9,253 nucleotides of DNA from Bacteroidales bacterium UBA2198. GTDB taxonomy: Bacteria > Bacteroidota > Bacteroidia > Bacteroidales > VadinHA17. Position 1 is the stretch's first letter; every line of letters starts with the position of its first letter. The notes under the pieces were generated by a model. It saw only the letters and a program-made list of their open reading frames with translations. It was not told the origin of the DNA and did no database searches. The stretch lies in assembly GCA_002328625.1 (NCBI GenBank), contig DCVC01000222.1, forward strand, positions 764-10,016, read 5' to 3'. Positions 1 to 6,130 of this stretch are shown here, one piece after another. The translations under genes were made by a program, and so were the position numbers.

Positions 1-477
1 GATATTCTGGGATGGCAGAAATTAAACCCTTCACCCAGTGTTCCTGAAAGTGTATCAAATGAGAAATTCGATACTCAGAAAGTATTTGATGAGATTTCTC
101 TAAAGTTTTTTTGGGATGCCAGGGAAAACTATAGAAGGTGTAAAGAAGCTCTGTTAAAATATGTCTATTACTCAACTGCAGACACTTACGACAGAAAAGT
201 CAGGGAAACTCTTTCTTTTGAAGCTACAAAGCAATTACTGGGCATTGGATCTGGTGAGAAAGCTCTTGAAGCTGCAAAGAGCGAAATTGAAAAAAAATGC
301 AAAGCTGCTTTGGCATATTACAGGTCCAGTCCTGAACCAAAAAGCAGAGAAGTTATTATTGTCTTGCTAAAAAGTCTGACAGATGCCAATCTGGTTGGCT
401 TGGAAAGTAAAACAACAGAGGATATGCATACTGAACTTGGAGTTCTCTCCGGTGCCGGTTTACTTGAAAAAGGGTAA
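1..477 (+). CDS. C-terminal part of an unrecognised helical protein (5' end outside the window)
   Basis: Frame 1 is open from the first base to a TAA at 475-477, overlapping a second stop (TGA, 478-480). It encodes at least 158 residues with no start in view. The reading is supported by ordinary codon usage and a continuous amphipathic, Lys/Glu-rich translation ending in SGAGLLEKG. The composition suggests long alpha-helices (for example FWDARENYRRCKEALLKY and ALEAAKSEIEKKCKAALAYY), possibly coiled coil, with no hydrophobic segment. I do not recognise the family and assign no function. The next gene on the same strand starts 74 nt downstream, so it may be the first visible gene of a co-directional group with the peptidoglycan-type enzymes. 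An open frame at 161-370 in another phase lies inside this gene and looks spurious. Confidence 0.7.
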   Translation, partial: DILGWQKLNPSPSVPESVSNEKFDTQKVFDEISLKFFWDARENYRRCKEALLKYVYYSTADTYDRKVRETLSFEATKQLLGIGSGEKALEAAKSEIEKKCKAALAYYRSSPEPKSREVIIVLLKSLTDANLVGLESKTTEDMHTELGVLSGAGLLEKG

Positions 478-551
478 TGAAAATGGGAACCTTAAATTGT
501 TATTTTTTCAGGTATCAGGCAACTTAGGTTAAACATTTAAAATACATTATT

Positions 552-1055
552 ATGGCTTATCCGAAGATCAGAGAATCAGTAAAAATGACACCATATCTCA
601 ACCTGGTGATAAGTGAGATTCAATCTTATCTCCCTGCAGGAACAGTGGTGACATCTGCCTTTCGAACCAAAGAAGACCAGGTTCGGATTATTGTAAATTA
701 TGCCAGGAAAGAAAACTTCAAATTTTCAAAAGAGAATATTGAATTAGGTGATAAACAAGAATGGGGGAAAGCGCTTAAACACCTCAGAAGCTTAAAAGAC
801 AAAAATGGAAAGAAAAAGTATCATATTGCCAATCCGGGTACGAGTAAACATCAAACTGGAATAGCGCTTGATCTGATACATTCTATTGAGGGTGTGAAGG
901 GTCTTAAAAAAATCCGGAACGCATTTCATAAGGCCAGGGCAGATAAGAAAATAAAAATCAAAACAGACATAATTGAGATCAAACAGAAGTGTTATCATGT
1001 TGAGGTTGAGACTGTAAGGCTTGAATTTGAACCATTGGAAATCACAGCAAAATAA
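552..1055 (+). CDS. M15-family (VanY/endolysin-like) peptidase, no signal peptide
   Basis: The 167-residue protein resembles zinc D,D-/L,D-carboxypeptidases and endolysins of family M15, which cut peptidoglycan stem peptides. Visible signatures are TSAFRTKEDQ (34-43), matching the family's TSGYR-type strand; SKHQTGIALD (98-107), matching SxHxxGxAxD with zinc ligands His100 and Asp107; and YHVEVE (148-153), giving the third ligand His149. In VanX/VanY/Ply500-type enzymes the catalytic Glu lies three residues before the last His (ExxH). Here that position is Lys146, so the base may come from elsewhere (Glu142, Glu151) or activity may be lost. The size suits a bare catalytic domain. The N-terminus (MAYPKIRESVK) has no hydrophobic leader, so export is unexplained; phage-type lysis or injection-system delivery are possible. 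It lies between the partial gene and a YkuD-like gene on the same strand. Confidence 0.8.
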   Translation: MAYPKIRESVKMTPYLNLVISEIQSYLPAGTVVTSAFRTKEDQVRIIVNYARKENFKFSKENIELGDKQEWGKALKHLRSLKDKNGKKKYHIANPGTSKHQTGIALDLIHSIEGVKGLKKIRNAFHKARADKKIKIKTDIIEIKQKCYHVEVETVRLEFEPLEITAK

Positions 1056-1060
1056 TATAG

Positions 1061-1089
1061 TCTGAAGAATGATCTTATTTCAGATTTTT
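1061..1089 (+). terminator. Weak candidate hairpin plus T-run after the M15 gene
   Basis: TCTGAA (1061-1066) pairs with TTCAGA (1079-1084) across a 12-nt loop and is followed by TTTTT (1085-1089). It begins 6 nt after the M15-like stop codon. The position suits a Rho-independent terminator, but the stem is short and AT-rich, so it may be chance. Confidence 0.25.
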
Positions 1090-1114
1090 CCTTGTATGGA
1101 GATATCAATAAATT

Positions 1115-1128
1115 AATCAATATTGATT
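1115..1128. promoter_or_regulatory. 14-bp perfect palindrome upstream of the YkuD-like gene
   Basis: AATCAATATTGATT is its own reverse complement and ends 22 nt before the ATG at 1151. A partial copy of its left arm (ATATCAAT, 1102-1109) lies just upstream. It could be an operator for a dimeric regulator, but short AT palindromes are common in AT-rich intergenic DNA. No regulator is named. Confidence 0.2.
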
Positions 1129-1150
1129 CAGATAATAGACTTTTATCAGA

Positions 1151-1759
1151 ATGGCAAAGTTGAATAATGTACTTATAACTGTATCAAATGAGCTTACGGG
1201 AGACACATATCTTACCAGATCCTATCCTGATCATGACAGGGATAACAACAGGAAGCGTGAATTGTATTCAACGCCAGTTTATAAGTTATATATAGAGAAG
1301 ATAAGCAAGTTGAAAGGCACAAAAACAATGTGGAAAGCTTTACGGTTTTATCCGTACTGGAATGATCCTAAGGCTCCTGATACCCGTTATAAAACAAGAG
1401 GATGGAAAAATGCTGGTCTGTGGAGATTCCCTAAGACCAGAGTGTCTTATTATAATCGCAAATATGAAACACATACTAATTCCCCATATAGAGGTGCAAT
1501 ACAAATTAAGGGTCATTATCTTATTCATGCCGGTCCCAGAACTCTGCATGAATATGCCTGGGGTGCTGCCGGTTGTGTTGAGATTATAGGTGATTTCAAT
1601 AGTTTTAAAGAAGATATTAAAAGAATTTCAGGTTCTGTAAGAAGGACTGCAGATGGAGCAATTAGTGAATTGGTCAGATTGGGAAAACTGTTTGTAAAAA
1701 TAGAATATGCAAAACCGCCGAAATTTAAAAATAATTTCTTTTTAGAAGAACCCTATTAA
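1151..1759 (+). CDS. Putative L,D-transpeptidase (YkuD)-like protein, no signal peptide
   Basis: This 202-residue protein has a central motif like the YkuD catalytic site: YLIHAGP (123-129) and, 16 residues after His126, GAAGCVEI (138-145) with a candidate nucleophile Cys142. Canonical YkuD enzymes have HG...(S/T)xGC(I/V)R. Here the Ser/Thr position is Ala139 or Ala140 and the conserved Arg after Cys-Val is Glu144. The fold call therefore rests on the His/Gly-Cys spacing and the hydrophobic strands around it, and is tentative. YkuD proteins cross-link or cleave peptidoglycan; the related DUF2778 family includes type VI secretion effectors such as Tlde1. The N-terminal 110 residues are basic and aromatic-rich and not recognised. 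There is no signal peptide or membrane helix. It follows the M15-like gene after 95 nt and precedes a secreted beta-protein gene by 69 nt. A cell-wall role is inferred from motif plus neighbour. Confidence 0.6.
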   Translation: MAKLNNVLITVSNELTGDTYLTRSYPDHDRDNNRKRELYSTPVYKLYIEKISKLKGTKTMWKALRFYPYWNDPKAPDTRYKTRGWKNAGLWRFPKTRVSYYNRKYETHTNSPYRGAIQIKGHYLIHAGPRTLHEYAWGAAGCVEIIGDFNSFKEDIKRISGSVRRTADGAISELVRLGKLFVKIEYAKPPKFKNNFFLEEPY

Positions 1760-1828
1760 ATTGATTTTGAAGCAATAATATAAGAGTCGAGGAAATAAAA
1801 CAGAATTTTTCATACAAAATCACCAATT

Positions 1829-2413
1829 ATGAAAACAGTTCCATTTAATCTTCCCATAAAAAGTGCCGGAATTATTCTGCTCTTTCTGCTTCTTTGCGTT
1901 CCGCATAATATTCATGCACAAAGGGGCATCGAAATTTCACTCTCAGCTTATCCGGGTTATACAGCAGTTAATTTTGAAAAAGCTCTTGGTTATTCAGATG
2001 AATATATGAATGACTGGGACCAGTTTTATTATGCTTTTTCACTAAAAGGTCTCCTTACTTCAGATAAGTCAGTTCACTTTGGTGCAGAGGTCGGCTGGCA
2101 GCAGCTTTATTACGCATATTATGTTGTACCTTATGTCCCCTCTCCGGTATATCGTGAATTCAATATCAGCACGGTAAGTATTATGGCTCTTGCAAGGTAT
2201 TCCAGGAACCAGCGTTTCTTCGCATTAACCGGTGCCGGTATCCATATTTTTTATGATGGTGTCGCTCCCGCAATCTTTATTGAACCAGGCTATGTTATCA
2301 AACTTGGAAAGAACCTGAAACTTCCTCTTTCAGTTCGCGTGAATCCAGTATTCGGAGATGGAACTCCTATCGCTGTTTCCCTGGGAATCGGATTGATATA
2401 CAAAGTCAGATAA
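1829..2413 (+). CDS. Secreted, probable small outer-membrane beta-barrel protein
   Basis: The 194-residue protein begins with a signal peptide: basic start MKTVPFNLPIK, hydrophobic core around 13-24 (AGIILLFLLLCV), and probable cleavage after HA before QRG (residue 31), the usual A|Q pattern of Bacteroidota. The mature part alternates polar and hydrophobic/aromatic residues (GIEISLSAYPGY, FGAEVGWQQLYYAYYV, STVSIMALARY, FALTGAGIHIFY, FIEPGYVIKL, LSVRVNPVF, AVSLGIGLIYKV). This resembles an 8-strand outer-membrane barrel of the OmpW/porin-like kind found widely in the phylum. The last residues (LIYKVR) lack a C-terminal Phe but form a strand. No enzyme motif is seen. It is the last + strand gene before a convergent junction with the lipoprotein gene (103 nt apart). 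The co-directional peptidoglycan-type genes suggest an envelope context, but no specific partner can be named. Confidence 0.75.
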   Translation: MKTVPFNLPIKSAGIILLFLLLCVPHNIHAQRGIEISLSAYPGYTAVNFEKALGYSDEYMNDWDQFYYAFSLKGLLTSDKSVHFGAEVGWQQLYYAYYVVPYVPSPVYREFNISTVSIMALARYSRNQRFFALTGAGIHIFYDGVAPAIFIEPGYVIKLGKNLKLPLSVRVNPVFGDGTPIAVSLGIGLIYKVR

Positions 2414-2516
2414 GTGATTTACCGCAGTCTGCTTTGCAAAAATTGAACCCACTATTATATTCTAAATACAATACCGCTCAGATCAGTTAAAACCTTTAAA
2501 TGTCAAGGGTGCCGCA

Positions 2517-3770
2517 TCAATGATAATTATACAGTTGAGTCACCTCCGTCTGATTTAATACTTTGTTGTAAATAAATAAGTCATCAATACTTCCGCCCCA
2601 GTAGGACGCATTAAAGAATCCAAGAGTGAGGTTTCTGTCAGGGTCTGAAATACTTCCGGGATGGTATTTGGTTTCTCTCAGTACGCCATTGATATAGACT
2701 TTAATATTTGTTCCATCATACGTACCTGCGAGATGCACCCAGACATTCTGTGTAATTGTACCGCTTGCACTGCTAGTGGATGGCACTGAAATCGCTATGC
2801 CGGCCGATCCTGTTTGGGTCCATAAACCAAAATCACTGCACATTATAAAAAACTTCAGTGCTTCCGCAGTATTTGGTTTCTTAAACCATAATGCAACACT
2901 CACATTGTTGCCGCTTTTGTAAGTCTTTCTTGCAAACTGGATGTATTGACTGGTCCCGTTGAGTGTAATGGCTTTGCCGGATTTTCCGTCAGTATATGTT
3001 GCACTTCCGTAATTTACGCCGGTTGGTGTGTTACTTAACTGATCATTAAGATTGTTGTCGAAATTAAAATAAGAGATCAAACCTGTAGCCGGATACTCAG
3101 AAGGATTGGTTGTGAAAAGTTCGTTTTGACCATATCCTGTACCTGCGCTGTTGGTAGCGTAAGCCCTGACATAATAAGAAGTACTTGATGAAAGTCCTGT
3201 CAGACTACTTGTAAACGTACCTGTTCCGCTTCCATTTGTTGTATGGGAGCTCGATATGGTCGGATTTTGTAAAGTGCTCCAGCAGACTCCACGGGCTGTT
3301 ACACCTGCCCCTCCGTCAGATGTTACATTTCCTCCGCTGACTGCTGAATTTGAGGTTATTGAAGTAACCGGTGTTGTAGTTACTGTTGGTGCTATAATAG
3401 CACTGGTTGTGAAAGAGACAGTATTCCCGTAGCCGGTTCCTTCACCATTTGTGGCATAAGCTTTTACATAATACAGCGTATTAGGCGTTAACCCTGTAAT
3501 GCTGCTTGTGAATGAACCTATTCCTGAACCCTCAGTAGTATTATTATCATTTATTGAAGGTGTTTGATTAGTACTCCAGCAAAGGCCACGGGCAATCACA
3601 TCAGCATTTCCGTCATCTATTACTTTTCCTCCACCGGTAGCACTGCTTGTGGTGATATTGGTAACATTATCCGTTGTTACAGTAGGTAACTCTTTGCAGC
3701 TCATAAGAAATGAAAATACAGTAAATACGAACAAAATCTTGACTGTTAAGTTTCCATGTGGTGATTTCAT
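2517..3770 (-). CDS. Surface lipoprotein with two FN3-like modules and a LamG-like domain
   Basis: The 417-residue protein begins with a lipoprotein signal (KILFVFTVFSFLMSC) with acylation at Cys25. The next residues are Lys26-Glu27, a partial match to the CK(D/E)(D/E) lipoprotein export signal that sends lipoproteins to the cell surface in Bacteroidota. Two tandem FN3-like modules follow at about 29-121 and 128-221. Each starts PTVTT, carries RG(L/V)CWST, then GSGxGxFTSS(I/L)TGL, YYV(K/R)AYATN and FTT. A LamG/concanavalin-type jelly roll fills about 230-413 (LISYFNFDNNLND, ALWFKKP, VWVHLAGTYDG, IKVYINGVL, GSIDDLFIYNKVL). Such domains usually bind glycans or proteins; the ligand is unknown. 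The gene lies 91 nt downstream of the caspase gene on the same strand. No TAnnTTTG box was seen in that gap, so read-through from the caspase operon is possible. The end is convergent with the beta-barrel gene. Confidence 0.88.
   Translation of the reverse strand: MKSPHGNLTVKILFVFTVFSFLMSCKELPTVTTDNVTNITTSSATGGGKVIDDGNADVIARGLCWSTNQTPSINDNNTTEGSGIGSFTSSITGLTPNTLYYVKAYATNGEGTGYGNTVSFTTSAIIAPTVTTTPVTSITSNSAVSGGNVTSDGGAGVTARGVCWSTLQNPTISSSHTTNGSGTGTFTSSLTGLSSSTSYYVRAYATNSAGTGYGQNELFTTNPSEYPATGLISYFNFDNNLNDQLSNTPTGVNYGSATYTDGKSGKAITLNGTSQYIQFARKTYKSGNNVSVALWFKKPNTAEALKFFIMCSDFGLWTQTGSAGIAISVPSTSSASGTITQNVWVHLAGTYDGTNIKVYINGVLRETKYHPGSISDPDRNLTLGFFNASYWGGSIDDLFIYNKVLNQTEVTQLYNYH
3108..3686 (-). 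repeat. Two tandem FN3-like modules coded within the lipoprotein gene
   Basis: Residues 29-121 and 128-221 of the lipoprotein are diverged copies with a 99-residue (297-nt) offset between their PTVTT starts. Shared blocks are RG(L/V)CWST, GSGxGxFTSS, TGL, YYVxAYATN and GTGYG. The DNA copies are clearly diverged, so the duplication is old and not a recent slippage array. Confidence 0.8.
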
Positions 3771-3819
3771 GACCTTAAGTGTTTATATTATAGATTATTA
3801 CAGAATTCAGGAAAGTGTG

Positions 3820-3841
3820 ATTTAATATTAAATGTGATCAC
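3820..3841. promoter_or_regulatory. Double palindrome between the caspase and lipoprotein genes
   Basis: ATTTAATATTAAAT (3820-3833) is a perfect 14-bp palindrome, followed at once by the perfect 8-bp palindrome GTGATCAC (3834-3841). TGTGA occurs at 3816-3820 and again at 3833-3837, reminiscent of a CRP/FNR-type half-site but without the usual TGTGA-N6-TCACA layout. It lies about 50-71 nt upstream of the lipoprotein start and 21 nt past the caspase stop. It could be an operator for separate control of the lipoprotein gene. It is not GC-rich enough for a convincing terminator. Confidence 0.25.
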
Positions 3842-3861
3842 TTGACTTTTTACCTGTTGTT

Positions 3862-5004
3862 TTATTTCCTGACAAAAACAAATTCCCCTCCCTTGTCGTT
3901 GGCATTTTCAATTTTCCCATAAATAGGAACAGCTTCAGTATTCCCTTCCACTGCTATTTTAATCCTGTTAAACAGCTTTTCTGATGTAAAAACAGCTTCC
4001 TGAGTATTATTTAAAACCTCAATCAGATTTCTTGTAAAGATGCTTGGATCGGGTACTTCGGTTCGCGATCCGCTTGTCATCGCTTTTCGGCTCGGAAGCT
4101 GGTACAGCTCCTGGTTTGTCTCTTTCCGGTTCAGATTCACGGCCCTTGAAGTGAAAATAGCACCCGAAAAACAAGCATCGGCAATCAGTAAAAGATGCTT
4201 TGATTGAATTTCTTTCAGGTAATCAACAATTGTGTTGTTTGAAAGCCATCTGTCCCAATTGTTCCTCTGTGCATCTGAAGGCAGCCAGTATCCTACATTT
4301 GATTGCTCACTCCAATATCCATGCCCTGCAAAGAAAATCAGCAGGTTGTCATTTTGTGTCACTTTTTTCCTTAATTGTCCCAGGGCCTTTATTATTTCAT
4401 CTCTGGTAGCGTCTTTTAAAAAAATTATATCCTTTTCATTAAAAAAGTACTTTGTGATAAGAACATTCCTTAGTTTTTCTGCATCCCGGACAGGACTTTC
4501 AAGAGGAGTGATTTCCCTGTCATTGTAATTATTGACAGCGATAATCAACCCATAATATTTTGCTACGTTCTTTATTTTATTTGCCAGGGCCGCATCAGGA
4601 GTTTCATACTCCATTTCGATTTTCTTCTCCACCCTGGTATTTTTGCTGTCGAGGTATGTGATCGTAATTTCATTTACTCCAGCCTCCAGCCACATTGTTG
4701 TTTTAAAAATGCCTGCTTTGTCTATTTCAGTTTTCTCTGATTTTACTTCAGACTTTACAATAACAGTACCTGTGCCAGTGAAATTATTCACCTTACCAAT
4801 AAGATCTACTCTTGGATTTTGTGTTATAAATATGGTTTCCTGAAGTACAGAAGGAGATATGATCTGGATTTCCGGTTTCGCAACCTCATCCTTTATTTTT
4901 GCATTAAGTTTTATGGACGCACTTTCACTTTGTATCTCCTGTCCAATAATCATGTAAGAACACGACAGGAATAATATTATTTGGAAGATTACTTTTGTTT
5001 TCAT
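3862..5004 (-). CDS. Secreted caspase-family (peptidase C14) protease with N-terminal beta-sandwich domain
   Basis: The 380-residue protein has an N-terminal hydrophobic leader (IFQIILFLSCSYMIIG) with probable signal-peptidase I cleavage at G21|QEI. SC15 is a poor lipobox because -3 is Phe. Residues about 44-134 form an Ig-like beta-sandwich (PEIQIISPS, PRVDLIGKV, GIFKTTMWLEAGVNEITITY), a common partner of bacterial caspases. The C14 domain spans about 150-380: YYGLIIAVNNYND starts it, LLIFFAGHGYW (221-231) gives catalytic His228, and LLLIADACFSGA (271-282) gives catalytic Cys278 in the DxCxSG context. The later SRKAMTSGS (305-313) is the usual strand after the nucleophile. The dyad is intact, so it should be an active cysteine endopeptidase acting outside the cytoplasm. 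It sits 34 nt downstream of the Ig-like/membrane protein gene and is probably cotranscribed with it from the promoter at 5939-5969. Target and activation are unknown. Confidence 0.9.
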   Translation of the reverse strand: MKTKVIFQIILFLSCSYMIIGQEIQSESASIKLNAKIKDEVAKPEIQIISPSVLQETIFITQNPRVDLIGKVNNFTGTGTVIVKSEVKSEKTEIDKAGIFKTTMWLEAGVNEITITYLDSKNTRVEKKIEMEYETPDAALANKIKNVAKYYGLIIAVNNYNDREITPLESPVRDAEKLRNVLITKYFFNEKDIIFLKDATRDEIIKALGQLRKKVTQNDNLLIFFAGHGYWSEQSNVGYWLPSDAQRNNWDRWLSNNTIVDYLKEIQSKHLLLIADACFSGAIFTSRAVNLNRKETNQELYQLPSRKAMTSGSRTEVPDPSIFTRNLIEVLNNTQEAVFTSEKLFNRIKIAVEGNTEAVPIYGKIENANDKGGEFVFVRK

Positions 5005-5038
5005 GGCTTCTAATTCCTGTACATAATTAATTTAACTT

Positions 5039-5830
5039 TCAAAATGTGTATTTTAGTGTAATTGCAGGAGCTTTAAATGCAAGGTTATACTCGGGGAGCA
5101 GCCTAAAGCTTGTGTTCCGGGCATTGCCCGCAGGATTTTCCTGGTTTGCAGATGCTCTAAGCACCAGAACAATATCAGTAACCCATATAGCAGAAGCCCC
5201 AATGGCACAGACTAATGAGAGGGTCTTTTGATTGTTGGACTTTGTTACATAATAGTCAATTTCATCAGGTGAGCATTTTGTTGAATTATTAAAATTTGAT
5301 TTCGAAGCCTGGTTAAAGATTACAGCGCCGGCAACCATACCATAACCACCTATGCCAATCGGCCAGTAAGGTTTTCCCTTTATTCTTGATAGTCCCAATC
5401 CGGGAAGTGCAACAGATTGTATAACCAGCCCGGTACGCGTGGCAAAGAATGCTGGTTTTGTAAGTTCTTCTTTCTGAGGTTCTTTAGGATATTTTTTTAG
5501 GATTATTGTTACATATATTTCAACTTCATCCTTTACATTATCCCTTGAATATTGCCAGACAATTCTTTTATTCTCTCCACCTTCTATGTTGTCCCCAATA
5601 TCGCCTGAATAAAGCTGGGCATCAATCTTGCTTCCTCTTGAATCGGTGATTCTTAATGATATATTATATTTTTCACCAGGGTCACTGTTAATTATATCAT
5701 ACTTTATTACCAGATTTTCTCCCTGTATCTCCAGCAGAGGCTTTGAGACTGTAAGCGTCTTTTGCGCCATGCAGTCACAGAAATGAATCGCAATCAATGC
5801 TAAAAGAATAACAATTGTAAATTTCCGCAT
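5039..5830 (-). CDS. Secreted Ig-like plus small membrane-domain protein, partner of the caspase
   Basis: The 263-residue protein has a signal peptide (MRKFTIVILLALIAIHFC...) probably cut before Gln23 (CMA|QK). Residues about 24-113 form a beta-sandwich of a type I associate with Bacteroidota sulfatase-modifying and caspase loci, with the features NLVIKYDIINSDPGEKY, SLRITDSRG, YSGDIGDNIEGGENKRIVWQY and EVEIYVTIIL. After a Lys/Pro-rich linker (113-125) comes a region like DUF5683-type small membrane domains: VIQSVALPGLGLSRIKGKPYWPIGIGGYGMVAGAVIF (136-172) and a second hydrophobic segment LSLVCAIGASAIWVTDIVLVL (204-224). The C-terminus ends in an amphipathic strand with terminal Phe (ITLKYTF). 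Function is not known; it may anchor or present the caspase at a membrane. It is the first gene of the minus-strand set, and the TAnnTTTG promoter is about 110 nt upstream of its ATG. Confidence 0.8.
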   Translation of the reverse strand: MRKFTIVILLALIAIHFCDCMAQKTLTVSKPLLEIQGENLVIKYDIINSDPGEKYNISLRITDSRGSKIDAQLYSGDIGDNIEGGENKRIVWQYSRDNVKDEVEIYVTIILKKYPKEPQKEELTKPAFFATRTGLVIQSVALPGLGLSRIKGKPYWPIGIGGYGMVAGAVIFNQASKSNFNNSTKCSPDEIDYYVTKSNNQKTLSLVCAIGASAIWVTDIVLVLRASANQENPAGNARNTSFRLLPEYNLAFKAPAITLKYTF

Positions 5831-5938
5831 CCTTTTATTTTTTTAAATTATCTGGATTTAATAAGATATTGTCAGACCAGTGGAATTATTTCACGGAAAA
5901 ATGTTCAGGATACCATTGTAACAAAGAACATATACTAT

Positions 5939-5969
5939 CAAAATTACAAAATATTTAACTAAAAGTCAA
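5939..5969 (-). promoter_or_regulatory. Bacteroidetes-type promoter for the Ig-like/caspase operon
   Basis: Read on the minus strand, TTG (5969-5967) is followed after exactly 20 nt by TAATTTTG (5946-5939), a full match to the Bacteroidetes sigma-ABfr consensus TTG-N19-21-TAnnTTTG. The start of transcription would lie around 5932-5934, giving a leader of about 100 nt before the ATG at 5830. Confidence 0.55.
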
Positions 5970-6042
5970 GTTTTTAGCCGAAAATCAAATAAAAATACAC
6001 TAATGAAAAGTGAAAAGCTGACTTTTCTCTCATGGAAAAGAT

Positions 6043-6072
6043 TTTGAATTCAATATGCTTTTTATTAATTTG
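6043..6072 (+). promoter_or_regulatory. Weak candidate promoter for the first kinase gene
   Basis: TTTG (6043-6046) and TTAATTTG (6065-6072) are 18 nt apart. The downstream box matches TAnnTTTG except for its second base, and the spacing is slightly short. It lies about 60 nt before the kinase ATG. It is a candidate only. Confidence 0.3.
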
Positions 6073-6130
6073 TAATTTTTGGCAATCTGGTTCCTGTATT
6101 ATTGCATAAACCAGTCAAAGACCTCAATAA

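Larger units (their letters stand above)
5831..6130. other. 300-nt divergent intergenic region between the caspase operon and the kinase array
   Basis: This very AT-rich stretch separates the two divergent gene sets. It holds a good minus-strand Bacteroidetes-type promoter and a weaker plus-strand candidate. No credible small gene, tRNA or strong hairpin was seen. The spacing would allow shared regulation of both sides, but no clear operator was found. Confidence 0.6.

Noticed and set aside
161..370. 69-codon + strand open frame in a different phase
   Set aside because: It lies wholly inside the longer frame-1 partial gene (1-477), has low-complexity Leu/Lys-rich translation, and ends before that gene does.
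792..998. Minus-strand open frame inside the M15-like gene
   Set aside because: It overlaps a gene with recognisable zinc motifs; its translation is a Phe/Cys-rich antisense shadow.
1340..1589. Plus- and minus-strand open frames inside the YkuD-like gene
   Set aside because: Both overlap the better-supported 202-residue gene and show no motifs.
2414..2516. Bidirectional terminator at the convergent junction
   Set aside because: Only very short inverted repeats (such as GCAG/CTGC with a 1-nt gap) are present, with no convincing stem and T-run on either strand.
4200..4843. Plus-strand open frames opposite the caspase gene
   Set aside because: They are antisense to a gene with an intact C14 catalytic dyad and have no recognisable features.
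4957..5004. Lipoprotein signal on the caspase (Cys15)
   Set aside because: The residue at -3 is Phe and the hydrophobic core continues past the Cys to a good G|Q cleavage site, so signal peptidase I is more likely.
3862..5004. Caspase as a cytoplasmic abortive-infection effector
   Set aside because: The protein carries an N-terminal signal peptide and sits in an operon of exported proteins; no defence sensor or nucleotide-second-messenger gene is in view.
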